Of a DNA stretch of 64,000 bases, positions 10,990-23,055 are shown one piece after another. The notes beneath the pieces are model-generated. The model worked only from the letters and a program-made list of their open reading frames with translations, did no database searches and was not told the DNA's origin. Origin of the DNA: Acanthococcus lagerstroemiae (Eukaryota > Arthropoda > Insecta > Hemiptera > Eriococcidae); NCBI GenBank assembly GCA_031841125.1, contig CM063110.1, positions 13,759,626 through 13,823,625 on the forward strand, written 5' to 3'. Both the position numbers and the translations under genes were made by a program. Position 1 is the first letter of the stretch; every line of letters starts with the position of its first letter.

Positions 10990-13472
10990 CCTCTGTAATT
11001 TACAAAAGGTTGGGTAAGAAATTAGTCACCAATATGCTATCGGACTTGCCTCTCAACTTCATTAAATGGCTTTGAAATATTCTGAAAATTGTAGATAGTT
11101 GACTAAAGGATCCTTATGATACTGACGACTGAAGCATTAAAGAGAAAATTGTGAACTTACGGAATAAGTGATCAAGTAACATGGATGAAATACTTGATTA
11201 TGGACGCGATTTCATCTTGTTCGAAGATTATGATGATGATTTGAACGTATAGCAGACTAATGACTAATAACTGCTGCTTTTCTAAAATAGAAAAAAGTAT
11301 GAAGTAAATAATTGTCAGATTGAGCGATTGAGCGCAAAACAAGTAACAAGATAGAATTTTCAAAATTCAAAATAAACGAATTCATAATTTTACTTTTTGG
11401 CTTACGGGACGAGACGGAGAAAAAACAAGCCGACAAAAATGCCGCGGATGCCGATTCGGACTCGAAAGAATAGTGGCTGACATCTGGTGGAATTTTTTTG
11501 CACCTTCGCATGTAGGTAAAATGGAGCGCTATTATACGCACTACTACTAACACACACCGCCAGCAGAGGTACCGCGTAGTCAATTCGGCATCGACGGGCG
11601 CAGTATGAACCAAAATGGTGGTTTAGTATACCCAGGTGAAACTATAGAGCCCTAGTTAAGATGAAAATAAATGATTCTCTTTCTGGCGTATATTTGTTGT
11701 GTCGCTTGGACGTTGCTACTCTGCCTCTTTTTCAGCAACAAAGTTTTAACAATCAGGACATAACTGACACTACAACCCGCTCTGAACGTTTCACATCGAA
11801 TCGAAAGAACATCGAAAGTCACCACCATCACCAAGGAAAGGAATACGTTTACACCATCATAATGTTTAACTTCAGTTCACTGATAACAGCTCCAGAGGCT
11901 TCGATTTAGGCGCCATCATCGTTGAAAGTTAAAACTAAAATGTTAGATTCGCCTAAAACGGAATGTAGGAGTATGGAGCGCTAGTGTGCACCTCCTGTTG
12001 GAAGGTTGAGTCGTTGAGTGGAAATTGAAACATCATTGTAGATGAGAAATTGGAGTTTTTCAAAAAATCATTACGAAATAAAGAAATGACGAACAAACTT
12101 CAAATTTGAATTGTAAGGAGCTACATATTATTCGAACCTGCTATTAAAAATTTTACATGTCAGGTAGCAGAATTGATAGAAAGTGTAGCAAAGAAAAATA
12201 AGAGATGCGTTATCATTTGCCGGCATGTTATTCTGACAATTGAACTTTTGAAGCGTTGCGTGGAAAAAGGGCCTTCGTCTTATGAGAAATACGTTGATCA
12301 AAGGCTCTTTTTCCAAGCTGTGCAGCGCTTCATTGTTTCTCCACAATCACTCATAATTCATAAAACATCCGTCGCTACAGAATTTAGCTACTTTGATTAA
12401 GTATGAATGACCGAATTTTGGTGTCCCTGGTCTATGAGTCCGTGTATCCATATATGGGACACACCAGTTCTGCCAATCATATGCATTAAAAATTGAAACT
12501 GAAGGTGCGGCTATATTTCTAAAGAGCTCTGGGTTCAGATTTAAGAATAACTTTGCTCCGGGTTTCCAGCCATTTTTAATCTTCCCTGGTCTGGGCCTAT
12601 AAGGGTTAAGTGTTGTGATTTTTTCCGGCTTTTTGATAGAAAATGTGAATGTCTTAATTAAGCTGCTCAGCGTATCCTTTTTGGCTGGCTTTGCGCTTAA
12701 TGAACAGCGAATGGCTGACTTTTTCATTCGCTTAAAAGCCGTTCAATAATGAGCTTAAGCTTCGGCTTAAGTTATCGGCTTAAACTTCTCATCCCTGTTT
12801 TAAACACGCTTTTTGTTTGATTTTAGTTTTTTTTAGAGAAGTTGAAAATTTGAAATAAATGTCATTGAATCACAAATCTTGTACTATTTAATCAATGCAA
12901 CCGAACACAATACACATCACAGGAACTTATTTTTATCTTATCTTTTACAAAGTAAAAACATGAAAGAGAAATTGAATTTTTCAGAAAAACTTATCATTAA
13001 TTTAATGGTACATTATCAGTCCCAATTTGGTATACCACTGTTGTGCATGACAGGCGAAAAAAAGTAAAAAGCCAAGAAAAAATATATGAATTGTATTCAA
13101 TTTTTTTGGTTTTAAACAGTTTAAAACACGTTTTAAATGTGTTTTTAACAGTTTTAAACACCCTAATTTTGAACTGTCATATTTCGCGTTTTAAACGAAA
13201 AAAAAAAAACAACAACAGAAAAAAAAAACGTCTGTTTTGTTGGTTTAAAAAAAAAACTGTTTTTTTTTTTGCAACCCTGGCTACAGTTCGTTTTGTTGTC
13301 TGAAGAAAAGTACTAAAACGATTCTAATTATACGATCCTTTTTCTGACAATTCGAAATGTGAGGCCGCTAGGCGGAGCTACAGTCCGTTAAAGGTTTCCT
13401 TTCAGCTTCTATTTTTTCTTCAAATGGTCATTTTGTCATTTCTCATTTGCTTAGGTCCGGTTATGTCAGAAA
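10990..13472. other. 5' flank of NCAPD3, no further gene recognised
   Basis: This stretch probably contains the NCAPD3 promoter and non-coding first exon. Minus-strand donors GTAAGT (near 11155-11160) and GTAAGC (near 11396-11401) precede the acceptor next to the start codon. Several unlinked open frames of 60-126 codons occur but show no family resemblance. Bases 12560-12800 hold low-complexity GCTTAAGC-like repeats, and 13190-13270 hold A/T homopolymers. Confidence 0.4.
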
Positions 13473-13736
13473 TAGTGGTGTAGCCAGGGGGGGGGGGCGA
13501 ATGCCCCTCAAGTATCTGAAATTGAATGTAAAATATGCAAAAATGAGCAATTTTTCGCCTTTAAAACACGTTTTTCGAAAAAATTTTGCTCAAGCACTTA
13601 TGTTACTTTCATTTTTCATAAAATAGTCCTCTAATATCGGCAATTTAAAAAAAATTATCTCAATTTTCGACTTTTTCTCCCTTAAAAATCTTACTTCGCC
13701 CCCCCCCCCCTTGGGATGATCCTGGCTATGCCACTG
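13473..13736. mobile_element. 264-bp hAT-like MITE with 8-bp target duplication
   Basis: The left end reads TAGTGGTGTAGCCAGG. The right end, reverse-complemented, reads CAGTGGCATAGCCAGG, so the termini form imperfect inverted repeats, each followed inwards by a run of G/C. The flanks are GTCAGAAA on both sides (13465-13472 and 13737-13744). This gives an 8-bp target-site duplication, characteristic of hAT elements. No coding capacity. Confidence 0.85.
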
Positions 13737-13744
13737 GTCAGAAA

Positions 13745-14541
13745 TTTGACGGGCTGACAGTGTTGGCAGACAGAAGTTTTGTCAGACGCGAACTCTTCTG
13801 GTAACGGTGCGTTTCCGCTGATTAATTTGTCGCGGAAAAAATGTTTTTCCGTGCACGTATATAAAAAAAAAATACATATTATCTACACACAGGAATAAAT
13901 AGAAGGTGTAATATACATAAGGATTAATAAATTAAAAATTTGAATAACTGAAATGGTACCGTCCAATAAAAGACAAAAATACAATCTTAATCGGATCAAG
14001 CCACTTTTCATTCGTATGCCATATACTTTACAAAAGCTCGTAGAATTGGTATAAAAAATATAAATTACGAATTATCTTTTAAAATCCACGAAAGGGGTTC
14101 GTAAGGAAAATTTACAAGCAGCTGTTATATTAGATAATGTTTTCCTAAACTATGAAATCAATCATTAATAGAAGGGGGAAAAAAACTTCACGAATGATTA
14201 AAAAGGCCAGGCAGTAACACGAGGAATCTTCTGTCATTTTAATATCTATTTGCTCTGTCCTCGACACAGAGACTAAAAGAAGGAGCCTTTTAATCACAAA
14301 AACTATAATAATTTCGGAATGTTTACAATTTAATATTGAAATTTCGAAGCCGAATTCCATAAATGACATTCAGGCCGTTATTTTTTCATGGGCAGCAGGG
14401 GATCGATGAATACTGCGATCTTCTAATTTTTGTTGAAAAAATATCATGCTTTATATTGCACCCTTCTCCCCTCTTCAGCTCAAACAAATCAGTTCCATAT
14501 ATTTGAACAATTATTTTTGCAAGATGGAGCAACATTGGTCA
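13745..14541. other. No feature recognised
   Basis: AT-rich sequence between the hAT MITE and the start of the copia LTR remnant. I see no gene, repeat ends or RNA. Confidence 0.4.
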
Positions 14542-14610
14542 TGGGTCAAGGGTAACCCACGTATAAACTTTTATTAATAAATCGTTATAAAACATAGAAT
14601 AATTCACATA

Positions 14611-15441
14611 CCGTATTTCTCCGACTATAGTGCGCACACGTGTATAATGCGCAGTAGGAATTTGAAGACGTTATTTTGGAATTAACTTTAATACACGAGT
14701 ATAATGCGCAGGTAGATACATGTAAATTAGCCGATAATACCTAGGTATAAAAAAATGTTATGGAGTAATACGTGAGTAGACATGTAGCGCGTTACTCCTC
14801 GCCGTCGCTGGTGTCAGATAGTGCGCCGGTAATTTTTGACACACGGAAGTCCGTCTTCGTAAGGAAAATCCTTTTCTTCTCATGAAGTTATCTACCCAGC
14901 CTTCAGAAGCCTTAAAATTTACGATACCATTCTCCGCTGCTATCGTTTTCGCTTTCAGAGCCAAAATTCGTCGAGTAACGGGCAGTTTTTTCGAACGTTG
15001 GTCAGTAACAAACGCCGCAAGTATCTCTTCAAGTTCTGAGTAGGTGACCGGCTTCCCTCTGAAACTTTTACGAGTAGAACTGCAGAGGAAAATAGCGTCC
15101 CGGTGGCCTCTCCAGAGGCGCACATTGCTTTCTGGTACATTATATTCACGTGAAGCAGCCCGGTTTTCATGAGCCTCGGCAAACAAAATTGTACGACGTT
15201 TTTCTTTAGCTGTGTACTGCACTCGTCGAGGAGCTGACATCATTACCGTACTTTCAAGTTCCAACGCACAAGTTCAATGTATAGTAAGAAGATAACGACT
15301 GATACGGTAGAAGAAGAGGAAGCGTATTTTCCTGGTTTCCTGATTTTTTTCCTTTCTTTTTCTTGCGTGTATAATGCGCACCCTGTTTTTTCAAACTTAA
15401 AATATGGATAAAAAGTGCGCATTATAGTCGAAGAAATACGG
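14611..15441 (-). mobile_element. Pogo/Tigger-type DNA transposon, internally deleted
   Basis: Terminal inverted repeats are CCGTATTTCTCCGACTATA at the left and CCGTATTTCTTCGACTATAA (reverse-complemented) at the right. TA dinucleotides flank both sides, as expected for Tc1/mariner-pogo elements. Subterminal CGTGTATAATGCGCA motifs repeat inside both ends. The element is too short for a full transposase and keeps only the DNA-binding part. It is inserted within the copia LTR. Confidence 0.9.
14758..15264 (-). pseudogene. Truncated pogo-type transposase: CENP-B-like HTH domains only
   Basis: Open frame of 168 codons. The N-terminal part, RRVQYTAKEKRRTILFAEAH, fits a psq/HTH start. ASEGWVDNFMRRKGFSLRRR is the hallmark of the CENP-B/Tc5-type second helix-turn-helix. 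The frame ends shortly after that domain, and no DDE catalytic domain follows before the element's left inverted repeat. It could bind the element's ends but could not catalyse transposition. A natural DNA-binding-only derivative cannot be excluded. Confidence 0.8.
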
Positions 15442-15593
15442 TATTTTCATACGAGTCACATTTTTAATACCTAACTACAAAAATTTCATCAGCCGAACAT
15501 CTAACAACGGCCACATCGATCAGTAGTACCACATAAACAAACTAAAAATTTAATTTGGCATTCTTAACACGCCCTCTCAAATTAAATTTAACT

Positions 15594-15710
15594 AAAATTA
15601 GACAGGATTTACTTAATATAAGTTCAAACTTTCACGATGCTTAACAAACTTAATCCTACCTAATGATCTTGTAAAAATATCTGCAACATTGTTATGAGTT
15701 TCATCAAATT
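15594..15710. repeat. 117-bp direct repeat, left copy (LINE target-site duplication)
   Basis: Identical to 20556-20672 except for C versus T in GATCTTG/GATTTTG. It consists of copia sequence and directly abuts the left end of the non-LTR element. Confidence 0.9.
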
Positions 15711-16275
15711 AGAAACAGAATCCTCGCCCACGAGAAGAATTACAGACCCACACCAGCTGCAGCAGTTTGGAATATACAAGAGAGGAAGCGACGTCCCAGC
15801 CGAAGAAAACAAAGCAAAAACAGCAGCCACAGACCGCCGTAACCCGACCTCAGGACCGAAACCTCCACTCCTGGCAAATGACAAACTAAACATCGAGACA
15901 CTTAGAAGCAGGGTGAGCTCAACATCCGTATCGGAATAACATGTAAAAGGTGAGTCACCGCCGGGGATCTCAAACTCCGCTAAAGTAAAGGCTAAATCGA
16001 CCCCAAGTCGGTTAGTGGGTACCGGGGGGTTAGTAACCCACAATATCATTTCCGTCCGTCCGCCTGTCCGTCCATCCGTCCGTCCGTCCGTCTGTCTGTT
16101 ATATCATTTAACTGACTGGTTCCTGCCAGACGAGTGAACAACACGCGGTGTAAATATACGGTGCCATGCCTAACGGACGATCGCCACCAACAACATCTAA
16201 CTAAACTTTCGTAACGCAATCGGTCGAAATGCCGAGGGCCAGACTGGAAGAAAAGTTCACCAAAACCTAGACGAT

Positions 16276-17426
16276 ATGTTTTCACAGTGCCGGAAGGCGG
16301 TAACGGCCATGGAAAACCACGCCAACCAGGTTAGATCGGTGCTAATGAACGCGTTTAAAATAACTGTGGCAAAGAAAACCAAAACCTTCGTTTTTCCCGA
16401 ACCAAGCGATGAGGAAGCCTGGAAACCAAATTTCCAAAAGGACACGATTGTAACCATGCTAAACGCTCTCGGAAAAATAATAAGCTACTCTCAGCAAGCG
16501 GATGATGCCATTCTGTCAATTGAGACAGTGAATAACGCAGCATGCCAGAAACTAGCCGATGAAATTCTGGAAAAAATCAAGGAAGGCGATCATCATCACA
16601 CTCATAAGGGTAGCACCTACGCGCAAAAGCTCTCATCTCAAAATCGGGATCGACTACCAGTACCAGCAAATAAGGAATCCGATCATGTTCTGATCATCAA
16701 CACGAGAGATTCAGCAGTCACGTATGAAGAAATTCAAAAGAAGATAAGGCTAAAAGAAAAAAAAAATCAAGCTAGCAAAAACGCCGTACATCAAGAACAA
16801 ATCAACGATCATAATGAACTTCGCGGATGAAGATTATCTCAAGTCAACGAAATCCGAAGTGGAAAAGCTGAATATACCTGCTAAAACAGTCAAACAATCC
16901 AAAAAGCTAAATCCTACAATACGGATTTTTGACGTCGGTGAAACGGAAGATGCTCAAATAAGCGAAGAGATCGAGGAAATTACCGGGTCGAAGCCACTAC
17001 TGGTACCTATCGGGTAAAACTTCGATGCACAGCAAAAAACGAAATGTCATAGTAAGATTAACGAAAGAACAATATTATCACATAGTTAATAAATTCCCCG
17101 ATAATAGATTACAGATAGAATACAATAGGTTTAGATTCGAAAAATATATTTCGGTAAGATCGTGTAGGAAATGTAACGGTGTAGGTCATTCCGACGAGTT
17201 TTGTAGGATAGATGACAAGTTTAAACAAGTTGTAGAAGCATGTGCAGAAAAGAAAGTGTGTAGTGCATGCTCCGTTAAAGAATACGATAGGGTAATATTA
17301 GAAGTAAACAATCCTACGATAGCATTAAAAAAGGTACTTACGAAAGTAACTCACGGCGCCTTCAGTCTCTCATGCACCGAATACGTAAGACAGTTACAAA
17401 TAATGGAAAAAAGGTACGACTTCTAA
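16276..17426 (+). pseudogene. LINE ORF1 (gag-like, CCHC), frameshifted
   Basis: Three frames join in order: 16276-16830, 16814-17017 and 17025-17426. The first shift is near 16805-16830. The second is at ATCGGGTAAAAC (about 17010-17018), where continuing the reading frame leads into MHSKKRNVIVRLTKEQYY. The C-terminal segment contains CRKCNGVGHSDEFC, a zinc knuckle that binds nucleic acid in retrotransposon gag proteins. The joined length is about 380 residues. An upstream open stretch at 15711-15939 may be leader. Confidence 0.75.
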
Positions 17427-17659
17427 AGACTGTGACTCAGATCAGCTGTAATCTAACATGAATAATACGAGCAAAGTAACGATATCCTTATTAAATGTAG
17501 GCAGAAATGTCGCACAGCAGCTCGAACTGGTCAACACCTTCAAGGGAGATTTTCTGACCATAGCAGAACCCCACATAGGGGGGGGAAAAAACACCACAAT
17601 ATCCGTTGTCTCTCAACTCAGGAAAGAAAATGGGGGGGGGGAGTAAACAAAATTCTAAA

Positions 17660-20515
17660 AAACATCGCGGGTTAAAAATTATACAGTATAATTGTCGCGG
17701 TCTCGCTAATGAGGAAAGACTAACAGAATTCGAGCTTGCATTCAATAACATAAAATTTGATATGTCATCGGCTTATCTGAGATAAGGCGGAAAGGCGAGA
17801 AAATTATCAAACGTAGCAATGGAAACATCTTATTCTATTGTGGTAACACGATAGGGTATCGCGGAGTGGGTTTTTATATTAGCAAAAACGTAGTAAATAG
17901 TATCACCGAAATGAAAGGGATAACTGAACGTATAGCTCTGCTTAAGATGAAAGTAAACGAAACAATTACTGTAACTATTATCCAGGTGTACGCACCAACG
18001 TCGAACGCATCGGAGGAGGAAGGGGAGCGATTTTACGAACTACTTGAGAAGGTATTCGAGGAAGAAAAATCTTATTATACGATCGTAATGGGCGATTTTA
18101 ACGCTAAAATAGGGTCGGACGGAATCAACAGAAACTACCTAGGGAGATTCGCAAACGATCAATCAAATGACAATGGGCTTATGACAGCAAATTTTATGAA
18201 CAAGTTGAATTTGAAATTAGTAACCTCGATCTTCAAAAAAAAAAATCCAAACGTAAATGGACATGGCGATCACCAGATGGGAGAACGAAGAATGAAATCG
18301 ATCACCTAGGTATTAACGATTTAAGAATCGTAGAAAATATAGAAGTATTAAGCGCAGTAAACTTCTCCTCCGATCATAGACCAGTCAGATGCGTAATCCG
18401 AATCCCCTCGCAAGCCATATTTGAAAACAATCGAAATACATCGAAATTCTCTTTAAAGAAATTGATAATCCCCCTGCATAGCTACTCGAGACTAAATGAA
18501 TTACTTGCGGTGCAATTAAGGGCTGTCGACTTGACCAGCGGGAACGTGCAATCAAATTACGACAATCTGTGTAATACTATTAACAAAACGCTAGTCGAGG
18601 TTGGGACTTATAAAACAGAGGCACGTACCGACGATAAAATAAGAGTTGAAACGAAAAAGCTAATTGAAAAAAGAGCTCTATTAAATCGGATTAGGCAAAA
18701 AACGGTGTCACAAAAAGTTGAATTGGCAATGCTAGCTAAGGTGATAAGGAGAGCGATAAAACGGGATGTGAAAGAATACGAAGAAAAGAAAGTCGAAGAA
18801 ATTATCGAGGACAAGTGGTCTACACAGAAAGCTAATAGAGCAATAAACAGAGGCAGGCATCTATTACCAAAAGTCGAAATCGGTGGGGGAAAATACGAAT
18901 ATGATAGGACCAAAATTGTAAAGAAGGCGACAGACTTCTACCAAAGACTTTACGCGGAACCAGAGCTAGATAGAGAGGAGTCAAACAGGCCAGAACATTG
19001 GCAGCTTTATGTAACCAACCGCGATAACTTTCGACCAATACTAACACACGAAGTGCTGGATGTTCTAAGAAAAGTAAAGGTAAATAAAGCACCAGGACCC
19101 GACCAAATACAAAACGAACACCTTAAAATCATGGCAGAAACGATGGCAGAACCATTATCACAATTATTTAACCAAATTATGACAACGGGTAATACTCCGG
19201 ACCAATGGAATCTTTCAGAAATCGTTTTGCTTCATAAAAAAGGAGATAGGTGCAATATTGGTAACTATCGACCAATAAGCCTGTCATCGAATATGGGGAA
19301 GGTATTCATGAAAATAATCAAAAACCAAATATACAGCATTTTAGACCAAAATTAACCGATAGAACAGGCAGGATTTCGTAAAAAATTTGCAACAATAGAC
19401 CATATACAGACGCTCACGCAAATTATTGAAAAAACAAATGAATACGGATTAGAGGTGGTCTTAGCGTTCATTGACTTCAATAAGGCCTTCGACTCCATCT
19501 ACCACCACAGTGCCTGGAAAGCACTTGCATCGCAAGGCGTCCCAGAAGGTATTATAATAATGCTAGAAAATCTGTATCGTAAATCGAAGGCATTTATCTC
19601 GCTGGATAAGAAAGGGGAATCGTTTAGAGTGGGTAGAGGGGTAAAACAAGGTGATCCCTTGTCACCTAATATTTTTAATGCGGTACTTGAAGGATTGTTC
19701 AGAGAATTAATGTGGGAGAAATATGGCTTGTTAATGGATGGATACCAAATAAACAATCTCAGATTCGCCGATGACATCGTACTGATTGGCAAAAATATGG
19801 AGGAAATAAACTGTATGATTGACGATTTGGTGGAACAAGGGGCTAAAGTGGGACTAAAAATTAACTTAGAAAAATCCAAAATTATGAAAAAAGAGAGAAA
19901 ATATGCAAGCTGCCCCTCCAGCGGAACGAAACTAGAGATGGTTGACGACTACAAGTACCTAGGACAGATAGTATCATTCAAAAACCGAATCGGGAAGGAA
20001 ATTGAGACTCGCAAAACTAACTCTTGGAAAGCTTTTTGGGCGTTGAAACACATTCTTAAAAGTAAAATGAAAATTCAAACGAAGGCTAAAATCCTAGGTA
20101 GTTGTGTGCTACCAGTGGCAACATACGGGGCTCAAACCTGGTCAATAACCAAAAAACAGTTGAAGAAATTGAAAACGATGCAAAACTTCATGTTCCGGAG
20201 CATTTTAAAAATTAAAATAAAAGACAAAATTAGACTTCAGGATATAAGAAACCAAATTAATGCTACCGATATTGGATATACCATTAGAAAACTGAAATGG
20301 AAATACGCGGGCTACCTGGCAAGAGAAAGTAATTTAAAGTGACACAATATCGCGACCTTTTGGACCCCGTATGGCCACAAACGCACAAGAGGGAGACCAA
20401 TACTACGCTGGAGGGACGATTTCAAAGTTTTGAAGGAAAGATGGGTGCAATTAGCGAGAGACCGAGACGTATGGAGAGAGACAACGGAAACTTATGCCCT
20501 AAAATGGGCGGGGTA
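17660..20515 (+). pseudogene. LINE ORF2: AP-type endonuclease and reverse transcriptase, broken
   Basis: The endonuclease begins at IIQYNCRGLANEE (about 17675). It continues as QVYAPTSN and TIVMGDFNAKIG (17866-18246). A frameshift in an A-run near 18236-18246 moves the remainder, NEIDHLGINDLR and SSDHRPVRC, to another frame. RT-containing frames are 18462-19355 (linker, KAPGPDQIQNEHL, NYRPISL) and 19455-20342 (FIDFNKAFDSI, GVKQGDPLSP, LRFADDIVLIG). The two are joined across an in-frame TAA at 19353 within LDQN-stop-PIEQAGFRK. The C-terminal HTRGRP-like tail runs on to about 20515 in another frame. Confidence 0.85.
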
Positions 20516-20555
20516 GCTGGCGGTGGCTTACCTACCTAAAGTTGTAAATAAATAA

Positions 20556-20672
20556 AAAATTAGACAGGATTTACTTAATATAAGTTCAAACTTTCACGAT
20601 GCTTAACAAACTTAATCCTACCTAATGATTTTGTAAAAATATCTGCAACATTGTTATGAGTTTCATCAAATT
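20556..20672. repeat. 117-bp direct repeat, right copy
   Basis: Partner of 15594-15710, with one mismatch. It continues rightwards as uninterrupted copia Pol coding sequence (minus strand), so this side is the original junction. Confidence 0.9.
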
Positions 20673-20701
20673 TTTGTATCGGAACATTATCGCCGGACAT
20701 C

Positions 20702-22914
20702 TTGAGGCGGCTATACACTTAGCGTATTTCGTGACTTTTCACGAACTATTTCACGAAAAATATGATGAAACGCGAACCAATCACTATACACTTCTCCCAA
20801 TATCAGCTGTTTCGTGTTTCGTCTGTTCATCTCATCCTGTTCGCGAGAATCTGAAAATCGGCGCGAAAAGACGCGAAAATGAAAAAATAATATTCAATCT
20901 AGCTCCTCTCCCCAGTGTAAAAATTTTTTTGAGAAAGTCGTAATGAAACGAAAATTTGAAAACCAACGAATTCATTTTCTGGAACATTCTGCCATCGGGT
21001 TGTTCTTCGGCTCCTCTCTCCTTCACAAATACAGATAAGGGTAAATGAATGAGACTTCCGAGGTTTTAGGGAAAGAGTAACTAATCCACAAAATTTGAAA
21101 AAAATCTAAAGACCGCATAGTAATTATTATCGCGTTACGAAAGAGACTATCATTTTCAGATGTATGACCTTATATTGTATCTATCGATACTCTTAAATTG
21201 AAGCCTCCTCCGCCTCCCCTGATACCATAATTTTCCAGCTCCTAACCACCTTTGTACTTTCATAACATTTGGCGTTAGATATGCTGCAGATTTCTCACCT
21301 GGGTTCCAGAATTCATTTTAATAGTTATTTTCCCTCTTTCCAAACCATTCAGGCTCCACGAGAGAGGGGCTAATTCCAGTTACTCTAGTTTTCCTCAAGT
21401 TCCAAATTCTTTACGAGATTCTGAAGTAAATTTTTTGGACAGGATAGCTAACCAAGCTCTGAGACGCTGATTTCGAATATCGCCTCAGATTTTTATCCAA
21501 CCCTTTCCAGAGCCCTGTCGTAATACGAATTAAGCTTCTCCGACGAAAAATTGCACGAAGTATCGAAACAGGGGTGGTTTTGTATCGCTGATTTCGAATC
21601 GCTTCTGATTTTTAATCTGGACCAAATTCAAGCCCCTGTGCTTATTTCAATTGAGAAATTTTAACGACGTTATTTTCTATGAGCAAAACTTTGATAAATA
21701 AAACTGTATTTTTACCCCATTCCGTGGCTTTAATTTAAATGAGGGTGAATTCCGAGTCTATTATTGTTTGTCCTACGCTCTTGCTACCACATTGGTCGCA
21801 CCAGGAGGGATAAGATTCAAAAATTACCCCTAAAACTGAATACAGCGACCTCAAAAACCTGTAAACCAATTTTCGAATTCTATTCTTTCGGCGTTAAGTC
21901 ACACGAAAAAGGGGAAAAAAAGTTAAAAAATTAAAAATCTATGAAGTATTTAATTCATTGATATCGCACCATGCTGCACCCCATAGAGCGCGTTTTCATT
22001 TCCATCATTAAATTTTTTTTTCGTTTTCATTTTTGATATTCAAAAATTTTGAAAATTTCTCCATACGATAAGACATCAGGCACTTTTTTCGGCGAAACAT
22101 GTCGCGAGACTGTCGAAGAGTGAAGCTTGTTTATCAATTCGAAGGAAGAGCCGTGTGAAGGCTGTTTTCTTCTCCTTTTCCTCAGAATTCTGTGATACGT
22201 GAAGATCTTTAAAACTTCTGGAATATACGCCATAGCTCTTTCAAGTTATAATTATTTTGTTGATTTTTAAATTTGTAAATTACCATGATTGAAAATAAAT
22301 GACTTTAAATGACCGTTAGACACCCTGAAAATGTGTCACAGTTTTTGTTTTTGCTTTTATTTCTTTTTTACAATTTTTCCCCGTTTTCTTTAATTAATAT
22401 CAAGTGAAAAAACTGTAATACACTGTACTTTGTTCCCCTCCTTTTCTGGTTAGTTTTGGCCGTATGAGGAGACATTAATATTGAATTTTAAAAAATAAAT
22501 AAATATTTAGGTTTAAAAAATAATCCGAACTTCGAAACTGGTTCAGTCGACATACCGTGTTGGCGCTTGTTCTTACCCAAAGTGGGCATGGAAAAGTATA
22601 CATATTATACTAAATAATGTTAGGCGCTCTATGAAAAGGAATCATAGGTCGCAAAATTGAATTTTGCCCAACGGAGGGTCAGCGCTAAATTGGGACAACG
22701 AATTCGAAATCAGCGAGAAAAATTGAGCCAAGCCTCTTCAGTAATTAAAAACCGACTGCCGACTGAAATGCAGATGAATTGAAAAATTCGCCAAATCGAC
22801 ACAGCATGCATGTTACTATAAGTGTATAGCCGTCATATACTTTTCGCTTCTCGTGTTTCGCCTGATTTTTCTCGCGTATCGTCTGTTTTCACGCTAAGTG
22901 TATAGCCGCCTCAA
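20702..22914. mobile_element. 2.2-kb non-coding element with 24-bp inverted repeats
   Basis: The left end, TTGAGGCGGCTATACACTTA, is repeated exactly in inverted orientation at the right end (22891-22914). Just inside, both ends carry related TTTCGTG/CACGAA and TATACACTT motifs (20785 and 22815). I found no convincing transposase in 2.2 kb. No target duplication is obvious, so its ends or target may have been rearranged. Bases 22270-22320 contain the end of another repeat (GACCGTTAGACACCCTG). Confidence 0.75.
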
Positions 22915-23055
22915 CACTTTACAATAAATTACAAAACTAACGATATACCTAAACTTAACACCACGCTTCAAAGAGGTACCAGAAACTAATTTTGAGGTGG
23001 CGCATGGAACCTGAAACACATCCAAATAATGTTTTCACGTTTTCAGCAACTTCAG

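Larger units (their letters stand above)
14542..15569 (-). mobile_element. Ty1/copia 3' LTR, interrupted by a pogo-type element
   Basis: Reading the minus strand, the purine-rich tract TTTGAGAGGGCG is followed by TGTTAAGAATGCC at 15569, the usual copia LTR start just after the polyprotein stop. The LTR appears to resume left of the pogo insertion and contains TTAATAAAAG, a likely polyadenylation signal. The outer LTR end is a guess (CCCTTGACCCA near 14542), and no matching 5' LTR was found in the window. Confidence 0.55.
15711..20555 (+). mobile_element. 4.8-kb non-LTR retrotransposon (gag-like ORF1 plus EN/RT ORF2), decayed
   Basis: The element has a 5' leader, a (CCGT)n tract at 16050-16100, ORF1 with a CCHC knuckle, ORF2 with an endonuclease and reverse transcriptase, and a 3' end in TAAATAAATAAAA. 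It is flanked by a 117-bp direct repeat. Several frameshifts and one in-frame stop interrupt it, so this copy is not autonomous, but both ORFs are recognisable over nearly full length. The ORF2 tail (RGRP.LRW.DD...W...ARDR..W) resembles RTE-like elements; the gag-like ORF1 is more typical of R1/I/jockey groups. I leave the clade open. Confidence 0.9.
15570..20705 (-). pseudogene. Copia polyprotein C-terminus split by a LINE insertion
   Basis: On the minus strand at 20705-20556 the frame reads NVPIQKFDETHNNVADIFTK and then SLGRIKFVKHRESLNLY-stop. This is the conserved end of Ty1/copia Pol, just upstream of the 3' LTR. The last 117 bp are present twice, at 20672-20556 and 15710-15594, because a non-LTR element is inserted between them. 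Upstream Pol sequence is cut off at about 20702 by another inverted-repeat element. Confidence 0.85.
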
